Assembly (NCBI GenBank): GCA_963575745.1
Contig: CAUYUJ010022516.1
Span: 77,501 to 122,473, forward strand
Length of the DNA: 44,973 nucleotides
Direction: 5' to 3'
Origin: Prorocentrum cordatum
Lineage: Eukaryota; Sar; Dinophyceae; Prorocentrales; Prorocentraceae
Shown here: positions 1 to 10,479 of the stretch, in pieces
Position numbering within the stretch: position 1 is the stretch's first letter
Layout: each line of letters opens with the position of its first letter
Position numbers and translations under genes: made by a program
Notes under the pieces: model-generated
What the model was told of the DNA's origin: nothing
Databases searched by the model: none
Seen by the model: the letters and a program-made list of their open reading frames with translations, nothing else

Positions 1-440
1 CCTGCTACACAGGAAACGAACGTTTTTTTTCTGCGCGACTAACTAACAACAGAGCTGGGACCGCTGGCCGCCTGCAACAAAAGTAACAAGACACAAAGTA
101 CTGTCCGCTGCTCAGTCGTGGCATCACTGTACGAGGCACAACATGAACATGAAGCTGTCGGGCTCGCCCTAGTAGTGCCCCCTCTGGCCATATCGCGTAT
201 TCATTATCTAACGCACACTTCATCGCAGTGTAGATGTCGGACACCTTGAGCGCAATCTGCGTGGTGCAGGCCTCCTCGAAAAAGGCGGTACCCCTGGGAG
301 TAGAAACGCACGTCTTGAGTCCTGCTTTCTTCTCAGTGGTGCCGTCATCGACGGCGAGACGCCTGCAGTCCTGAGTACCTAGGTAAGCAGCACGTTACTG
401 GCCTAGTTGACCAAGGCTGCCCATTGCGGCACAAACATAC
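1..440 (-). other. Region downstream of the minus-strand LINE; no gene recognised
   Basis: This stretch lies 3' of the zinc-finger tail of the minus-strand LINE and may be its 3' untranslated region or flanking DNA. A short minus-strand frame at 5-244 resembles nothing I know. No poly(A) tract or clear target-site duplication marks the element's 3' end, so the boundary is undetermined. Confidence 0.35.
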
Positions 441-1211
441 TTAGAGCTCGAGAATCTGTTCTTCCAAGGGTACGTGTTGACGAAGATGCCACTGAGCCTC
501 AGAATAGCTAAGGAATGAAACCTCACACAGCAGACACTCGTAAGGAGGAGGAACAACATGAGTAAATACCGTAGCGGAACCTCGGGACCTAGGACACTTA
601 TTGTTAATCATACTACGTAAAAGGTGTTGACTCGCGATCCTTTTCGTAGCGTACATATTCCCACATAAAATACACGCGTTCGACACAGTAACCACATTAG
701 CCAGATCACGAAGTCCATGTTTAGGTAATCTAGAGTTCACTTGATGCAGCAGTAGTTGACGCCTAGTGGGGAATACAGCACTACAGATACCTACCCCCTC
801 CCCCATGTTAAGCCCACAGACGAAGCCAGGGGGAGGGGGAGGAGGAGGAGGGGGAGGAGGGGGAGGCGAGGCCCCAAGGGACACAGAGGGAGGTATCTGT
901 TGACCTAGATATTCACTTGCCAGGACTCGAGGATCAGTGCCGAGGAAGGCGTCCCGCACAACTTCGTCGCAGAATATCGCAACAGGCCGCACACGGACAG
1001 ACTTAACGTGTTGCGGGCACTCACCAGCTCGAAACAGATCGTCCAGATCATCTTGAAACTGCGTCCACCAGGAACGTACAGGCCCCACTCTGTATCCCTC
1101 CCCGTCCAAGCTCCTGAATTCTTTATCCTCCCACAAACTCTCCCCGAACATGGCACCTAAGATTTGTAGGTTGCGCAAAGGGCGCTTCACGATATCCTGC
1201 ATCCACTTCAA
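441..1211 (-). pseudogene. LINE C-terminal zinc-finger tail, frameshifted from RT
   Basis: A 256-residue frame starts inside the RT frame at a non-ATG codon, so it is the frameshifted continuation of the RT protein, not a separate gene. It carries a perfect C2H2 finger near the end (C-x2-C-x12-H-x3-H, beginning YECLLC), a preceding C2HC-like finger (CILC, then H, then C nine residues on) and a degenerate first finger (FVCGLNMG). A run of 13 prolines at about residues 117-129 comes from a GGA-rich tract at 830-870. Comparable fingers at the C-terminus of LINE proteins bind nucleic acid. The polyproline insertion in front of the fingers looks like microsatellite growth inside the coding sequence. 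Confidence 0.75.
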
Positions 1212-3639
1212 TCTCTGTACTCAGAGAGAGCGACACTGGCACAAGCCTCAGCTCAGAGAAAACTTTCTTGTTAGTCATAGCGTTGTACTGCGTCTCCCCC
1301 TCCTCCTCCAGATGTTTACCGCTAGCCTTCCCTCTCAACAATCTGCGTGACATAGACGCTTGAGCGCCGTCCAGTAGATGCGTACTCTCACTACGCAAAA
1401 CCGAGGCTACTAAACCCGACATCAGTGCACCTTCCACCACCGAGCGAAACACTATACTTTTCCAACGTTTGTTGGAGCAATACTGCCAGAAACCTTGCAA
1501 TACATTGTATCCCTGTCGAGCTTTCTGTACACGCCGAGGGATTTCAGCAACTGGACTGCCATCCGCACGCAGAAACGGGCCGAGATATCTGCACGATCGA
1601 GTGACTTTCCCAGCAATCTCCTCCCCACTCCTAAGTCTCCAGGTACCCTTCTCTTCAACATACCTCCCTCCATACAGACGACGTCGGGCAGCGTTAGCAC
1701 CTTTGCCACCCAAATACACTAAACACTCCGGGTTGGCCTGAACGTCGGCGATGCTTAGTCTGTCTTTTAGATGTTCAGTGTTAGTTTTGTTGAGCCTGAT
1801 CAGACCATCGAGCGAACGCACGAGCTGAGTCCTAGCAAGATCATCCGCGAACGCGGTCAGAGACACATCGATCGGCTGCTGCGACCAAAAACAGAGGCGG
1901 ACACGATCATGCACATCGTCAGTCAAACAATGCTTCAGCCACGGAACAGACACGCTAAGTCCAGGGCACTCGGTACACACAACTCCGTCAACGGACCAAT
2001 GATACGGACCCAGAAACCATAAACAAGCGATGGAGTCCCCAGGGAGCGTGCCCGAGCCTATCCCCATCTCTAAAATACCGTCCACACATTCGAGACTGAC
2101 ATGACCGTGCCTCAATCTTTCCGCAAAAAGCGCAGTAGCGAACTCATCCGAGTTCAGCCTGATGAACATCATCAGCATTTCGTGCGATACACTGTGGAAC
2201 GCGTTCGTCGCGTCGTAAAAATCCGTGCAGAAACTCAGGCCCCCCTCACGTAATCTTTCTTGTACCAATCCATGCACAAGTATAGCTCCTTCCCTCCTCC
2301 TGTTCTTAAGATATCCGTACGCATAATGTCTAGAGGCTTCATACGTCAGCTGCGGGTTAGCACGCCATAGGTATTCGTAGTACGCCGTGCCAAACGGGTC
2401 TAAACTATGCACAAGACGAAGTCCTGAATACTCTGCTTTCCCGTTGCCCTTGCTTAGAGTGAACGCTTGACTGCAATGCCAGATAAGCGGAGCTTCGACA
2501 TGAAATCGTACAGCGGCCAAAATTGCGAACCGACAATGTCTAATTGCCAGCAGGTCCCAGCTCTCTGTATTTGCACCTAACCCCTCTCGAGCGCGTGGCT
2601 TAAACTCCTTGGGCCAGAACAACATGCGCCACACGGCGGCAGGCATAGACCACGACGGAGGTATGCGGCGAAGTTTAGCCCGCCGGAAGAACCCCGAAAC
2701 TTTGCCATACACCTCTTTCGTAGCACTGTTAGCATCCTGCATACTGTCCGTTCTAGGCTCACGCGTGAGTCTCTCGTCCAGAGCCTCATCGTATTTCGGA
2801 GCACCAGCGGAAAAACCTCCTTCCTCTCCAGGCTTCGAGAGGAACTGAGACCAGGTATCACAATCTAAATACACTCTAGGGGTCGAGAACAGACGCAGCT
2901 TGGGGCCAAGCGCCTTCCCGCTTAGCTTACGCGTTAATTCCCATGACACAGCAAAACTCCGCTCGTCCCAGGAATCTTCAAGCTCGGACACCCTCAGCCC
3001 AAGGTAACGGTTTCTGTCCCTCCGCGTGAAATACCTAACAGAGCGGTCGGCCCGACGGCACAGAGTTCGATGCTTGGCAAGCTTACACATGTCACCTAAA
3101 CATTCACAATACTGCTTGCACACGCGAACGAGTATGCCGCATGCCGTGAGGGGGAGAAGGTCGAGCAAGGTAGAGGACGCCACAGGAGGAAAGGGAGGGG
3201 GGAGAGACGGAACAGGGCAAACACTCAAAGACCTCAGGCAAAGCCTCCTCTCAATGCGCGCAGCTAGCGCATCTGACGTATCTTGCGGCCTAACAGCGTG
3301 TTTGGGCTGAGCCCCGAAAAAGGAAAGAGCGACTGGCATCACAGCATTGTGGAACGTCAAGTACATGGAATCTGCGCTCTGCTTCGATAACTCCTCTGCG
3401 TCGAACGCAACTTGTCCGACAGCTCTATTGACCTCCGACAGGAACGCGTGTTTCTCTTCTCCAAACAAAACTGCACGGCTCAGCTTGGTGTGGCCCCATC
3501 TAACTTTATTCTCGTCCCTAGCAGGGAAGAAAGGCCCAATCTGCAGTACCGCAACAACTGGAAAATGATCCCAACGTGTACGCGTGTTGATAAGCTGCAA
3601 CGCCTCACCCGCACGCTCCCATACTCGACAAGCGGTAGC
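1123..3639 (-). pseudogene. LINE reverse transcriptase
   Basis: An open frame of about 830 residues continues the endonuclease frame after the TAG at 3640-3642. Counting from codon 3600, residues 1-25 hold the end of the endonuclease (RWDHFPVV). The RT core then shows FYDATNAF (about 461-468, first catalytic Asp), GSGTLPGDS (about 516-523) and FADD (584-587, catalytic Asp pair at about 1845-1840), followed by a RYLG thumb motif near 671. These are diagnostic of non-LTR RTs. The frame ends at TAA 1123-1125, but similarity to LINE C-termini moves to another frame near 1215 (STEI to KWMQDIVK), so the natural protein would continue into the zinc-finger tail. All catalytic aspartates are retained. 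Confidence 0.88.
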
Positions 3640-4302
3640 CTACCCCCCAACATCTCTCGTACTGCAGATATAATCCACTCGAGCTGTAGAAACTCCATCT
3701 CCATGATAGTACGTAGGACTGCAATCGAAATACGTGTTCACCGCGCACCGGTGATGCTCTTCCAATGCTTCTCTGAAGAAACTACCATTCGTGTTCTCCG
3801 TGCCCATGTTCAGCGTGCCCAACGAATCGCTCGCCTCGCTGCCCACCCTGGCGTTGGCATCCAGTAGCAACACAGGTACAGTACGTGCTGGGAGCTCATT
3901 GAGAAGGTTACGCAGCGTGTCCCAGAACTTCTTGCAGAACTTGACTGCCGCAGTGCGTCCTCGTCCACCTGGCGGCTCCACAGGTGCATAGGCCACTATA
4001 ACAGTCGTGTCTGTACTCTCCGTCTTGAAGCGAACCGCACCCACCCGCCCTGCAAGATCTCCTGTATACGACCAAATTCTTCTGACATGCGAGAGCGAGA
4101 AATATTCATCGCGCATTAGTAACGCCACACCAGCAGGCCTGCCCGGTGTACCACTGCTGCGACCCCATTGAAACCGACGAAACCGTCCAAGGCGATCCCG
4201 AGCACACGGTAAACCAGTAGCCACTCGTGTACCTGCAAGGCCAACAATGCCGCAACTCCTGAACCGTCTCGCAGCGTCCCTCCATCTCCCAGCTCGCCTC
4301 AT
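3640..4302 (-). pseudogene. LINE endonuclease domain (EEP/APE-like), stopped by TAG
   Basis: The protein fits an exonuclease-endonuclease-phosphatase domain. It has a GTR motif after a hydrophobic strand (about residue 25 from the ATG at 4302), a VAYAPVE strand, LLLDANARVG (the conserved D-x-N of the catalytic core) and RVDYI near the end. The final catalytic Asp-His pair (RWDHFPVV) lies just beyond the TAG at 3640-3642 in the same frame, so the stop falls inside the domain. The start at 4302 is the first ATG after a GGA microsatellite; open sequence upstream of it is only low-complexity serine and leucine. The usual LQGTR motif reads LAGTR here. Role: nicking target DNA to prime reverse transcription. 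Confidence 0.82.
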
Positions 4303-4323
4303 AGAAAGCGGATTCCGGATTCC

Positions 4324-4400
4324 GGAGGAGGAGGAGGAGGAGGAGGAGGAGGAGGAGGAGGAGGAGGAGGGAGGGAGGGAGGGAGGGAGGGAGGGAATGT
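4324..4400. repeat. GGA then GGGA microsatellite
   Basis: About 45 bases of GGA repeat followed by six GGGA repeats. It abuts the 5' end of the LINE coding region and creates artificial serine/leucine reading on the minus strand. Confidence 0.9.
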
Positions 4401-4519
4401 GCAGCAGCGAATGTGCATGATGGCCGCCCGGGGCTAACACCTTGAGAGGGGCGTCGAGGCACGTCAGGGACATGCCCGGGGGCGCGGCTCGCCCCGCAAA
4501 AAAAAGGGGCTTGTGCCGC

Positions 4520-4624
4520 GGGGGCTGGGGGGGGGGGGGCTGGGGGGGGGGGAGGAGGAGGAGGGAGGAAGGAGGAGGAGGAGGAGGAGGGAGGAGGAGG
4601 AGGAGGAGGAGGAGGGAGGAGAGG
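4520..4624. repeat. G-rich and GGA microsatellite
   Basis: G runs followed by GGA/GGGA repeats; purine-only on the plus strand. Confidence 0.9.
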
Positions 4625-4870
4625 CTTCTTGGCGGCCTCCTTGGGAGGCTCCCGCGGCCATTATAGCCGTCTTGGAGCGGTTTGGGGGCCTCCTGGAGCA
4701 TTTCGGGAGCCATCTAGAGCCAGCTTGGAGGTCATCTTGGGCTCTCTGAGGCCGCTCGGGGCCTCTTGGGTGCCTCTCAGGTGCCTCTTGGAGGCCTCTT
4801 GGGGCTTCTTGGGGCGCTCTTAGAGCTCTCTGGGGGCCTCTTGGGAGCCCTTGAGGGCCTCTTGGTGCGA
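4625..4870 (-). repeat. CTTGGGG satellite fragment, minus orientation
   Basis: Imperfect short units of the type GCCTCTTGG/CTTGGGGC repeat across this stretch. It is the reverse complement of the large CCCAAGA-type satellite at 10.7-18.4 kb, here as a small isolated block. Confidence 0.7.
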
Positions 4871-5140
4871 TCTTGAAGGCGGTCTATCAAAAGAGGGGGG
4901 TCCTCGATGTCTGCCCCCCCTCCCCCCCACCCCCCTCGGGAGCCACGATCCTCGTGATGGGGTGTCAAAAATTGGCCCTCCCTCTGGCCGAACAAAAATA
5001 CCCTCTGACACATCGGTCACCCTCCCAAAAAACCCCAGGGAGGGGAGGCGGAGGGTTCCCGTCCCCGAAGGGAAGAGGGGTTGTGGCAGAAAAAAATAGA
5101 TCACCCGTAGACCATCTGTCGCCCAAAGGGCATGTGGGAT
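4871..5140. other. Unassigned sequence between satellite and MITE-B1
   Basis: GC-rich, with several C and A runs. Short frames on both strands show no recognisable domain. Confidence 0.4.
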
Positions 5141-5350
5141 TCAGGGGCAACGACAGGGGGGGATACGCATAGGGGGATGCATCGACACACAATCTCCCAT
5201 TGATCGCCAATAGGGGCCCGATAGCCCCAACCTGCCCAGGAAGGTTCGAAGTCACTATCGGAGGCCTATCGCCGATCTATCGGCGATGTATCGCCGATTC
5301 CAGGTCGATGCATCCCCCCTTTGCCAGTCCCTCCTTATCGTTGCCTATCA
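5141..5350. mobile_element. MITE-B copy 1 (inverted-repeat element, ~210 bp)
   Basis: The left end reads TCAGGGGCAACGACAGG and the right end is an imperfect reverse complement of it (ending CGTTGCCTATCA). A second, perfect 15-bp inverted repeat lies inside, at 5172-5186 and 5304-5318 (GGGGGATGCATCGAC). The middle holds short mirrored TATCGGCGAT-type motifs. The same ends and interior recur at 23274-23497 and 33216-33408, so this is a dispersed non-coding family. No clear target-site duplication was found. Confidence 0.6.
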
Positions 5351-5466
5351 GGAATGACATGACAGAAGGCGCTTTTTCTTTAGTGGCCACTCAATCGGGG
5401 TGCCGATCCGTGAAACACGGCAAAGCCGCCTGTTGTGAAAAATGCGATGCTAGGATCTCAGGGTCT

Positions 5467-5811
5467 CTACCCCCTCCCTCCTCCCTCCTCCTTCTCCTTC
5501 TCCTTCGCCTTCTCCTTCTCCTTCTCCTTCTCCTTCTCCTTCTCCTTCTCCTTCTCCTTCTCCTTCTCCTTCTCCTTCTCCTTCTCCTTCTCCTTCTCCT
5601 TCTCCTTCTCCTTCTCCTTCTCCTTCTCCTTCTCCTCCTCATTATCCTTCTCCTTCTCGTTCTCCTTCTCCTTCTCCTTCTCCTTATCCTTCTCCTCCTT
5701 CTCCGTTTCCTCCTCCTCCCTTCCTCCTCCCTCCTCCCCCCTCCTCCCTCCTCCCTCCTCCCTTTCCTCCTCCTCCTCCTCCTCCTCCTCCTCCTCCTCC
5801 TCCCTCCCCTT
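5467..5811. repeat. CTTCTC / CTC pyrimidine microsatellite
   Basis: About 250 bases of CTTCTC hexamer with a few variants, then CTC-rich sequence. It is pyrimidine-only on the plus strand and directly precedes a family A element. Long frames over it are composition artefacts. Confidence 0.95.
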
Positions 5812-6660
5812 CACAATTTCACAATCTGAAAACTACTCTCCTCTCTTCTCTGGTGACGTCCGGGAAATGTTAGGCCCCCCTCCGCGTTCTGGTTTTTTAC
5901 ATTCAGGATTCCCGGGAGTGTCAAAATGCTGCTCTGGCTGAAGCGCTGGCCTCATTTTCGGGCTCCCGCCCGTTCTGAATCGTGCTCCCGCTGCAGCGCT
6001 GGCCTCATTTCCGCGCTTCCGCTCGTTCAAAATCATGCTACCGCTGCAGCGCTGGCGTCATTATTTCCAGGGCCATGCCACGGCATGGTTTTTGGTCCTT
6101 CCAAATAGGCTCCATAATCTAAAAACTGGCCCCCCGAGAAAGCCATTTGAAATGATTCCACATTCGGTGCCGATTCGATGATTTTTTGGGTCTTAGAAGC
6201 CCCCCCCCTTTGGGGCGTCGCCACGCCATGCTATGTCAGGCTACGCGTTCTCCGAATCGTGCTCCCGGTCAAGCGCTGGCCTCATTTCCGCGTTTCCGCT
6301 CCCGAATCGTGCTCCCGCTGCAGCGCTGGCGTCATTATTTCCAGCGCCATGCCACGACATGGTTTTCGGTCCTTCCAAATTAGAAAAAATAGGCCCCACT
6401 CTAGAACATGTCCTCCCCGAAACAACCATCGGAAGTGACTATACATTCGGTGTCGATCCGTTGATTTTTTGGGTCTTAGAAGCCCCACCCCCACCTTGGG
6501 GCGTCGCCACGCCATGCTATGTCAGGCTACGCGCCGTGTAATACTATGACCTGCTACGACATCCGACTGTGTGAATATAGAGGAGATCTACGCCATGGTA
6601 AGGTATGGGAGGGAGGGGTAGGATGTCAGATATGACGCGAGCGCACCTAGCTTATCTTCC
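5811..6660 (+). mobile_element. Family A composite element, copy A1
   Basis: A non-coding interspersed element. It begins right after a pyrimidine tract with CACAATxxxxCAATxTGAA-type sequence, ACTACTCTCC and TGACGTC, then AAAATGCTGCTCT. Several copies of a ~45-bp module follow (CGAATCGTGCTCCC, CTGCAGCGCTGG, CTCATTTCCGCG), then CCATGCC/GGCATGG palindromes. It ends with GGATGTCAGATATGACGCGA and CGCACCTAGCTT before the next low-complexity tract. Inside, a 274-bp segment is tandemly duplicated (GGCGTCATTATTTCCAG at 6054 and 6328). The same ordered modules occur in reverse at 7573-8516 and in plus at 42838-44836. No protein is recognisable. Confidence 0.7.
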
Positions 6661-6835
6661 CCCTCCCTCTCTTCCCCCGTCCCAAGGACGCCCTGAGCCT
6701 CGAGCCGCTCCGCGAGCGTGGCGTCAACGGGCTGCTGAACTGCGCGCTGGAGTCGTGCCCCGGGCCCAGCACGGCCCCGCGGGCCATCCTCTTTATCCTT
6801 CCTCCTCCTCATCCTTATCCCTGCTTCTCCTCTTT

Positions 6836-7319
6836 CTTTGCACTTCTCTTATTTTATCCTCTCTTACATTGTCTTGTCATGTCTTGTTTTGTCTTGTCTT
6901 GCCTTGCCTTGTCTTGTCTTGTCGTGTCTTGCCTTGCCTTCCCTTGCCTTGTCTTGTCTTGTCTTGTCTTGCCTTGCCTTGTCTTGCCTTGCCTTGTCTT
7001 GTCTTTTCTTGTCTTGTCTTGTCTTATCTTGTCTTCCCTGCCCTTCCCTTCCCTCCTCTTATCTTCTCGTATGTTCTCTTCTCTTCTCTTCTCTTCTCTT
7101 CTCTTCTCTTCTCTTCTCTTCTCTTCTCTTCTCTTCTCTTCTCTTCTCTTCTCGTCTCGTCTCGTCTCTTCTCTTCTCCTCTCTTCTCTTCTCTTCTCTT
7201 CTCTTCTCTTCTCTTCTCTTCTCTTCTCTTCTCTTCTCTTCTCTTCTCTTCTCTTCTCTTCTCTTCTCTTCTCTTCTCTTCTCTTCTCTTATCTTCTCTT
7301 CTTTCCTCTTCCTCTTCCT
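6836..7319. repeat. CTTGT and CTTCT pentamer microsatellite
   Basis: TCTTG/CCTTG pentamers (about 6870-7045) grade into TCTTC pentamers (about 7075-7310). The tract runs into an assembly gap, so its true length is unknown. Confidence 0.95.
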
Positions 7320-7419
7320 NNNNNNNNNNNNNNNNNNNNNNNNNNNNNNNNNNNNNNNNNNNNNNNNNNNNNNNNNNNNNNNNNNNNNNNNNNNNNNNNN
7401 NNNNNNNNNNNNNNNNNNN
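7320..7419. other. Assembly gap of 100 N
   Basis: Exactly 100 N bases: a scaffold gap of conventional length between a TCTTC tract and a GGA tract. Confidence 0.99.
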
Positions 7420-7572
7420 GAGGAGGAGGAGGAGGATTCGGAGGATTCGTAGGATTCGGAGGATTCGGAGGAGGAGGAGGAGGAGGAGGAGGAGGAGGAG
7501 GAGGAAAAGGGGGAGGGGGAGGGGAGGGGTGGGAGGGGGAGGAAGGAGAGGAGGGGGAGGAGGGGGAGGAGG
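7420..7572. repeat. GGA microsatellite with GGATTC variants
   Basis: GGA repeats with a short GGATTCGGA section after the gap, then GGGGA-rich sequence. Confidence 0.95.
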
Positions 7573-8516
7573 GCAAGCTACGTAGGTGCGCTCGCGTCAT
7601 ATCTGACATCCTACCCCTCCCTCCAATCCCTTGCCATTGCGCAAATCCCCTCTCTACTCGCACAGTCGGATGTCGAGCAGGGCAATGATCCCGAAAGGGT
7701 ACGCGATGAATTGTAGAGCACGGCGTGGCATGGCGTAGAAGAGCACCGCGAAGCGTAGTATCAACCTAGCATTGCATTGCATGCCGTGGCATGGCACGGG
7801 AAATGACGCCAGCGCTGCAGCGGGAGCACGAGTCGAAACGAGCGGAAGCGCGGAAATGAGGCCAGCGCTGCAGCGGGAGCACGATTCGGAACGAGCGGAA
7901 GCACGCCGGAATCGGCCCAGGAGGCTTCCCAGGCGCCAGAAGCAGAAATTCAGCATTTTCAAGAGAAACATGTGTATTGGAATGGCCTTTTTTCGGCGCC
8001 GCCTCGGAACTCGATTTTCTGGCGTCGGCCGGAACCGGCTCCGGACCTGGCCCAGGCGCCTGCCCGGGCGCCGGCTCGGGCGTCCGGCCCGGGCGCCGGC
8101 TCGGGCGCCAGCCCGGGCGTCGGAATCGGCCCAGGAGGCCTCCCGGGCGCTGGAAGCAGAAATTCAGCATTTTCAAGAGACAAATGTGTATTGGAATGGC
8201 CTTTTTTCGGCGCCGCCTCGGAACTCGATTTTCCGGCGGCGGCCGGAAACGGCTCCGGACCCAACCTGCGGGCGCGCAGACCGGGCGCCGGCGGAAATGA
8301 TGCCAGCGCTGCAGCGGGAGCACGATTCGGAACGAGCGGTGTCCGAAAGTGAAGCCGGCGCCTCAGCGAGAGCAGCATTCTGGAAAAAATGCAGGCGAAA
8401 ACCCAACTCCGGGGAAACCTGTGTGTAAAAAAGCAATACGCGGGGGGGGCGGATACTCCCAAGCCGTCATCAGGGGAAGAGGGAGAGTAGTATTCATATT
8501 GGGTAATTGTGGAGGA
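7573..8516 (-). mobile_element. Family A composite element, copy A2 (reverse orientation)
   Basis: The reverse complement of family A. It starts after the GGA tract at about 8516 (ATTCATATTGGGTAATTGTG on the plus strand), passes the AAAATGCTGC and CTGCAGCGCTGG modules and ends with the complement of GGATGTCAGATATGACGCGA at about 7595. It carries two copies of a ~220-bp GC-rich submodule (beginning AAGCAGAAATTCAGCATTTT near 7940 and 8156) absent from copy A1 but present in reverse in the third copy. Plus and minus frames over it are proline/arginine-rich artefacts. Confidence 0.7.
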
Positions 8517-8800
8517 GGGGGAGGAGGAGGAGGAGGAGGAGGAGGGGGAGGGGGAGGAGGGGGGGAGGAGGGGAGGAGGAGGAGGAGGAGGGTAGGATTG
8601 GATTTCGGAGGAGGAGGAGGTGGAGGAGGAGGAGGAGGAGGAGGAGGAGGAGAGGAGGAGGAGCAGCATCAAAAGGAGCAGGAGGAGGAGGAGGAGGAGG
8701 AGAGGAGGAGGAGGTGGAGGAGGAGGAGGAGGACGAGGACGTGGAGGAGACTGCAGGTGGGAAGGTGGAGGAGGGGAGGAGGAATAGGCCACGGAGGGTG
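8517..8800. repeat. GGA-rich microsatellite
   Basis: Impure GGA repeats, purine-rich on the plus strand, bordering copy A2. Confidence 0.95.
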
Positions 8801-8834
8801 GGGTGGGGGTGGGGGTGACTACTCTCCTTGGTCG

Positions 8835-9222
8835 TCGTCGTCGCCTCCTTCTTCCTCCTCCTGCTCATACCCCTCCTTCCCGTGATCCTCCTGCACCTCC
8901 TGCTGCTGCTGCTGCTGCTGCTGCTCCTCGTGCTGCTCTTCCTGCTACTCATCCTCCTGTTCCTCCTCTCCCCCCCTGCCCTCTCCCATCACCCCCGCTC
9001 CTCCTCCTTCTCCCCCATCCTGCTCTTGCTCCTCCTCCTGCTCCTACTCCTGCACCTCCTCCTTGATGCTGCTCCTCTCCCCTCCCCCCTCTCCTCCTCC
9101 CCCTCCTCCTCCTCCTCCTCCTCCTCCATCCTCCTCCTCCTCCTCCTCCTCCTCCTCCTCCTCCTCCTCCTCCTCCCCCTCCCCCTCCCCCTCCTCCTCC
9201 CCCCCTGCTCTTCCTCCTCCTG
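8835..9222. repeat. CTC/CTG-rich microsatellite
   Basis: Pyrimidine-rich CTC repeats with a run of CTG near 8902-8925. The purine strand switches here relative to the preceding tract. A short ACTACTCTCC motif at about 8818 resembles the start of family A. Confidence 0.9.
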
Positions 9223-9477
9223 GACGTGGGGTCCTCGGGCTGCACTCGCGGGGCCGAGGAGGGGCCCGTCAAGGGCGGACGAGGACAAGGAGGACGAGTA
9301 CAAGGAGGAGGGGAACGATGAGGACGAGGAGGGGGAGGAAGAGGCCAGGGAGTAGACGAAGGCGAACAAGGATGAGGGCGATCACGAAGACGAAGGGCGA
9401 GGAGGAGGCCGAGAACGATGACGAGCAGGGGGGGAGTCTGGGCAGTTCTAGGTGGGGCCTCGCGTTTCGTTCCCCAC
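9223..9477. other. Unassigned GC-rich sequence
   Basis: GGACGAGGA-type impure repeats on the plus strand; nothing gene-like. Confidence 0.4.
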
Positions 9478-9645
9478 TCCATGGGGTGGATTTGCCGCTC
9501 CGGTTCGGTCTGTATCGGTCTGATTCGGCCCCGTTCGGTCCACGAGCGATCTTGGTTCGGTTCGGTTCGGGTGTTTACCTCGACCATTCCGGTGGGGTTC
9601 GATTCGTCTCGGAGGGGACGCTGGTTCGCGGCCGTTCGATTTAGC
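9478..9645. repeat. Degenerate TTCGGTC/GGTTCG repeat
   Basis: Units such as GGTTCGGTC and GATTCGG recur about a dozen times, with a short perfect run of GGTTC pentamers near 9556-9571. Confidence 0.6.
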
Positions 9646-9835
9646 TTGGTCCAGTCCAGGCAGTTCTGGAACCTTCCTGCAATGAAACATTGCGACGGAG
9701 TTACGCCAGGAAGGAGGCAGCACAGTACGATATTTCCAAGGCTCCAGCAGGGTCGGCCGTTAGGACCCTCTGGAACGAGATCCGCTGTCGATGGCACTGC
9801 TTGCCGTGGCATCCTTTGGCGCCATGTTGCCGTGA

Positions 9836-9873
9836 CTAGAACGTAGGCGCACGTAGCGCGCGCGTGGTTCTAG
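9836..9873. repeat. CTAGAAC hairpin H1
   Basis: A 38-bp inverted repeat opens with CTAGAAC and closes with GTTCTAG around a GCGC-rich centre. A TA-rich microsatellite follows directly. The same arrangement occurs at 13256 and 16096. Confidence 0.7.
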
Positions 9874-9879
9874 TGTGTG

Positions 9880-10005
9880 CATATATTATGTGGACGTTAT
9901 ATATACATGTATATATATATATATGTATATATATACACATGAAGCACGAGCGATCTATATATATGTGTATATTTATAGATATATATGTATGTATGTACGT
10001 ATTCC
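9880..10005. repeat. TA/TATG microsatellite
   Basis: Impure TATA and TATG repeats interrupted by ACATG and GAAGCACGAGC. Confidence 0.9.
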
Positions 10006-10336
10006 ACCATGACGAGGCCAAACGTTTTCGGCCACGGCTCTAGACGGCGGGCGTCCAAAGGTACGCCACGAGGCGTGAAGCCGCCCCGCGACGGTTCGGG
10101 CAGCCCTCCTGCCTCGCTGCGAAGAGAAGCCGGCCCCGGGGACGGGGCCCGTCCACGTCGCGGGCAGGACGCCAACCGAACAAGAGCAAACAACAAACAG
10201 CAGCAACAGCAAAACAGCTTCGGGGCCCCGGCTCTCCGCGCGCGTTCCCGCGGGGCGGGCCCGTGCCCGGGGGCAGCGTCGGCGAGGGAGAGGCTCATGG
10301 GGGGGACGCGTCGGCCCCCGTTCCTCGGGCGAAGAG
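10006..10336. other. Unassigned GC-rich sequence
   Basis: Open frames exist on both strands but none shows a recognisable domain. A short CAACAG-rich stretch lies near 10185-10210. Confidence 0.4.
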
Positions 10337-10479
10337 AACTATGCACATGCACCGATCCTGGCAAGGCCCATCCTTGACCCAGGATCGGTGCATACGCCTT
10401 CCTGGCCAAGGTAGGAGGGCGTATGCACCGATCCTGGGCTCAGGATGGGCCTGGCCAGAATCGGTGTATGTGCATAGTT
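10337..10479. repeat. 143-bp nested palindrome (cruciform-forming)
   Basis: Arms of 62 bp at 10337-10398 and 10418-10479 are reverse complements with about six mismatches, around a 19-bp loop. The inner 21 bp of the arms match perfectly. Each arm is itself an inverted repeat of GCACCGATCCTGG, so this motif appears four times in alternating orientation. Transcribed, it would fold into a long hairpin. Confidence 0.9.

Larger units (their letters stand above)
441..4302 (-). mobile_element. Non-LTR retrotransposon (LINE), nearly complete, minus strand
   Basis: Read 5' to 3' on the minus strand the order is endonuclease (EEP fold), reverse transcriptase, then a zinc-finger tail, as in LINEs of dinoflagellate genomes. 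Endonuclease and RT lie in the same frame, separated only by a TAG at 3640-3642. RT and zinc-finger tail are separated by a frameshift near 1215. Apart from these two lesions the reading is open for about 3.8 kb, which suggests a young copy or sequencing errors. The 5' end runs into GGA microsatellite at about 4.32 kb; no separate ORF1 is visible. Such elements nick the target with the endonuclease and copy their RNA there by target-primed reverse transcription. Confidence 0.85.

Noticed and set aside
9063-9812. Glycine- and proline-rich frames on both strands
   Set aside because: They are products of CTC/GGA microsatellites.
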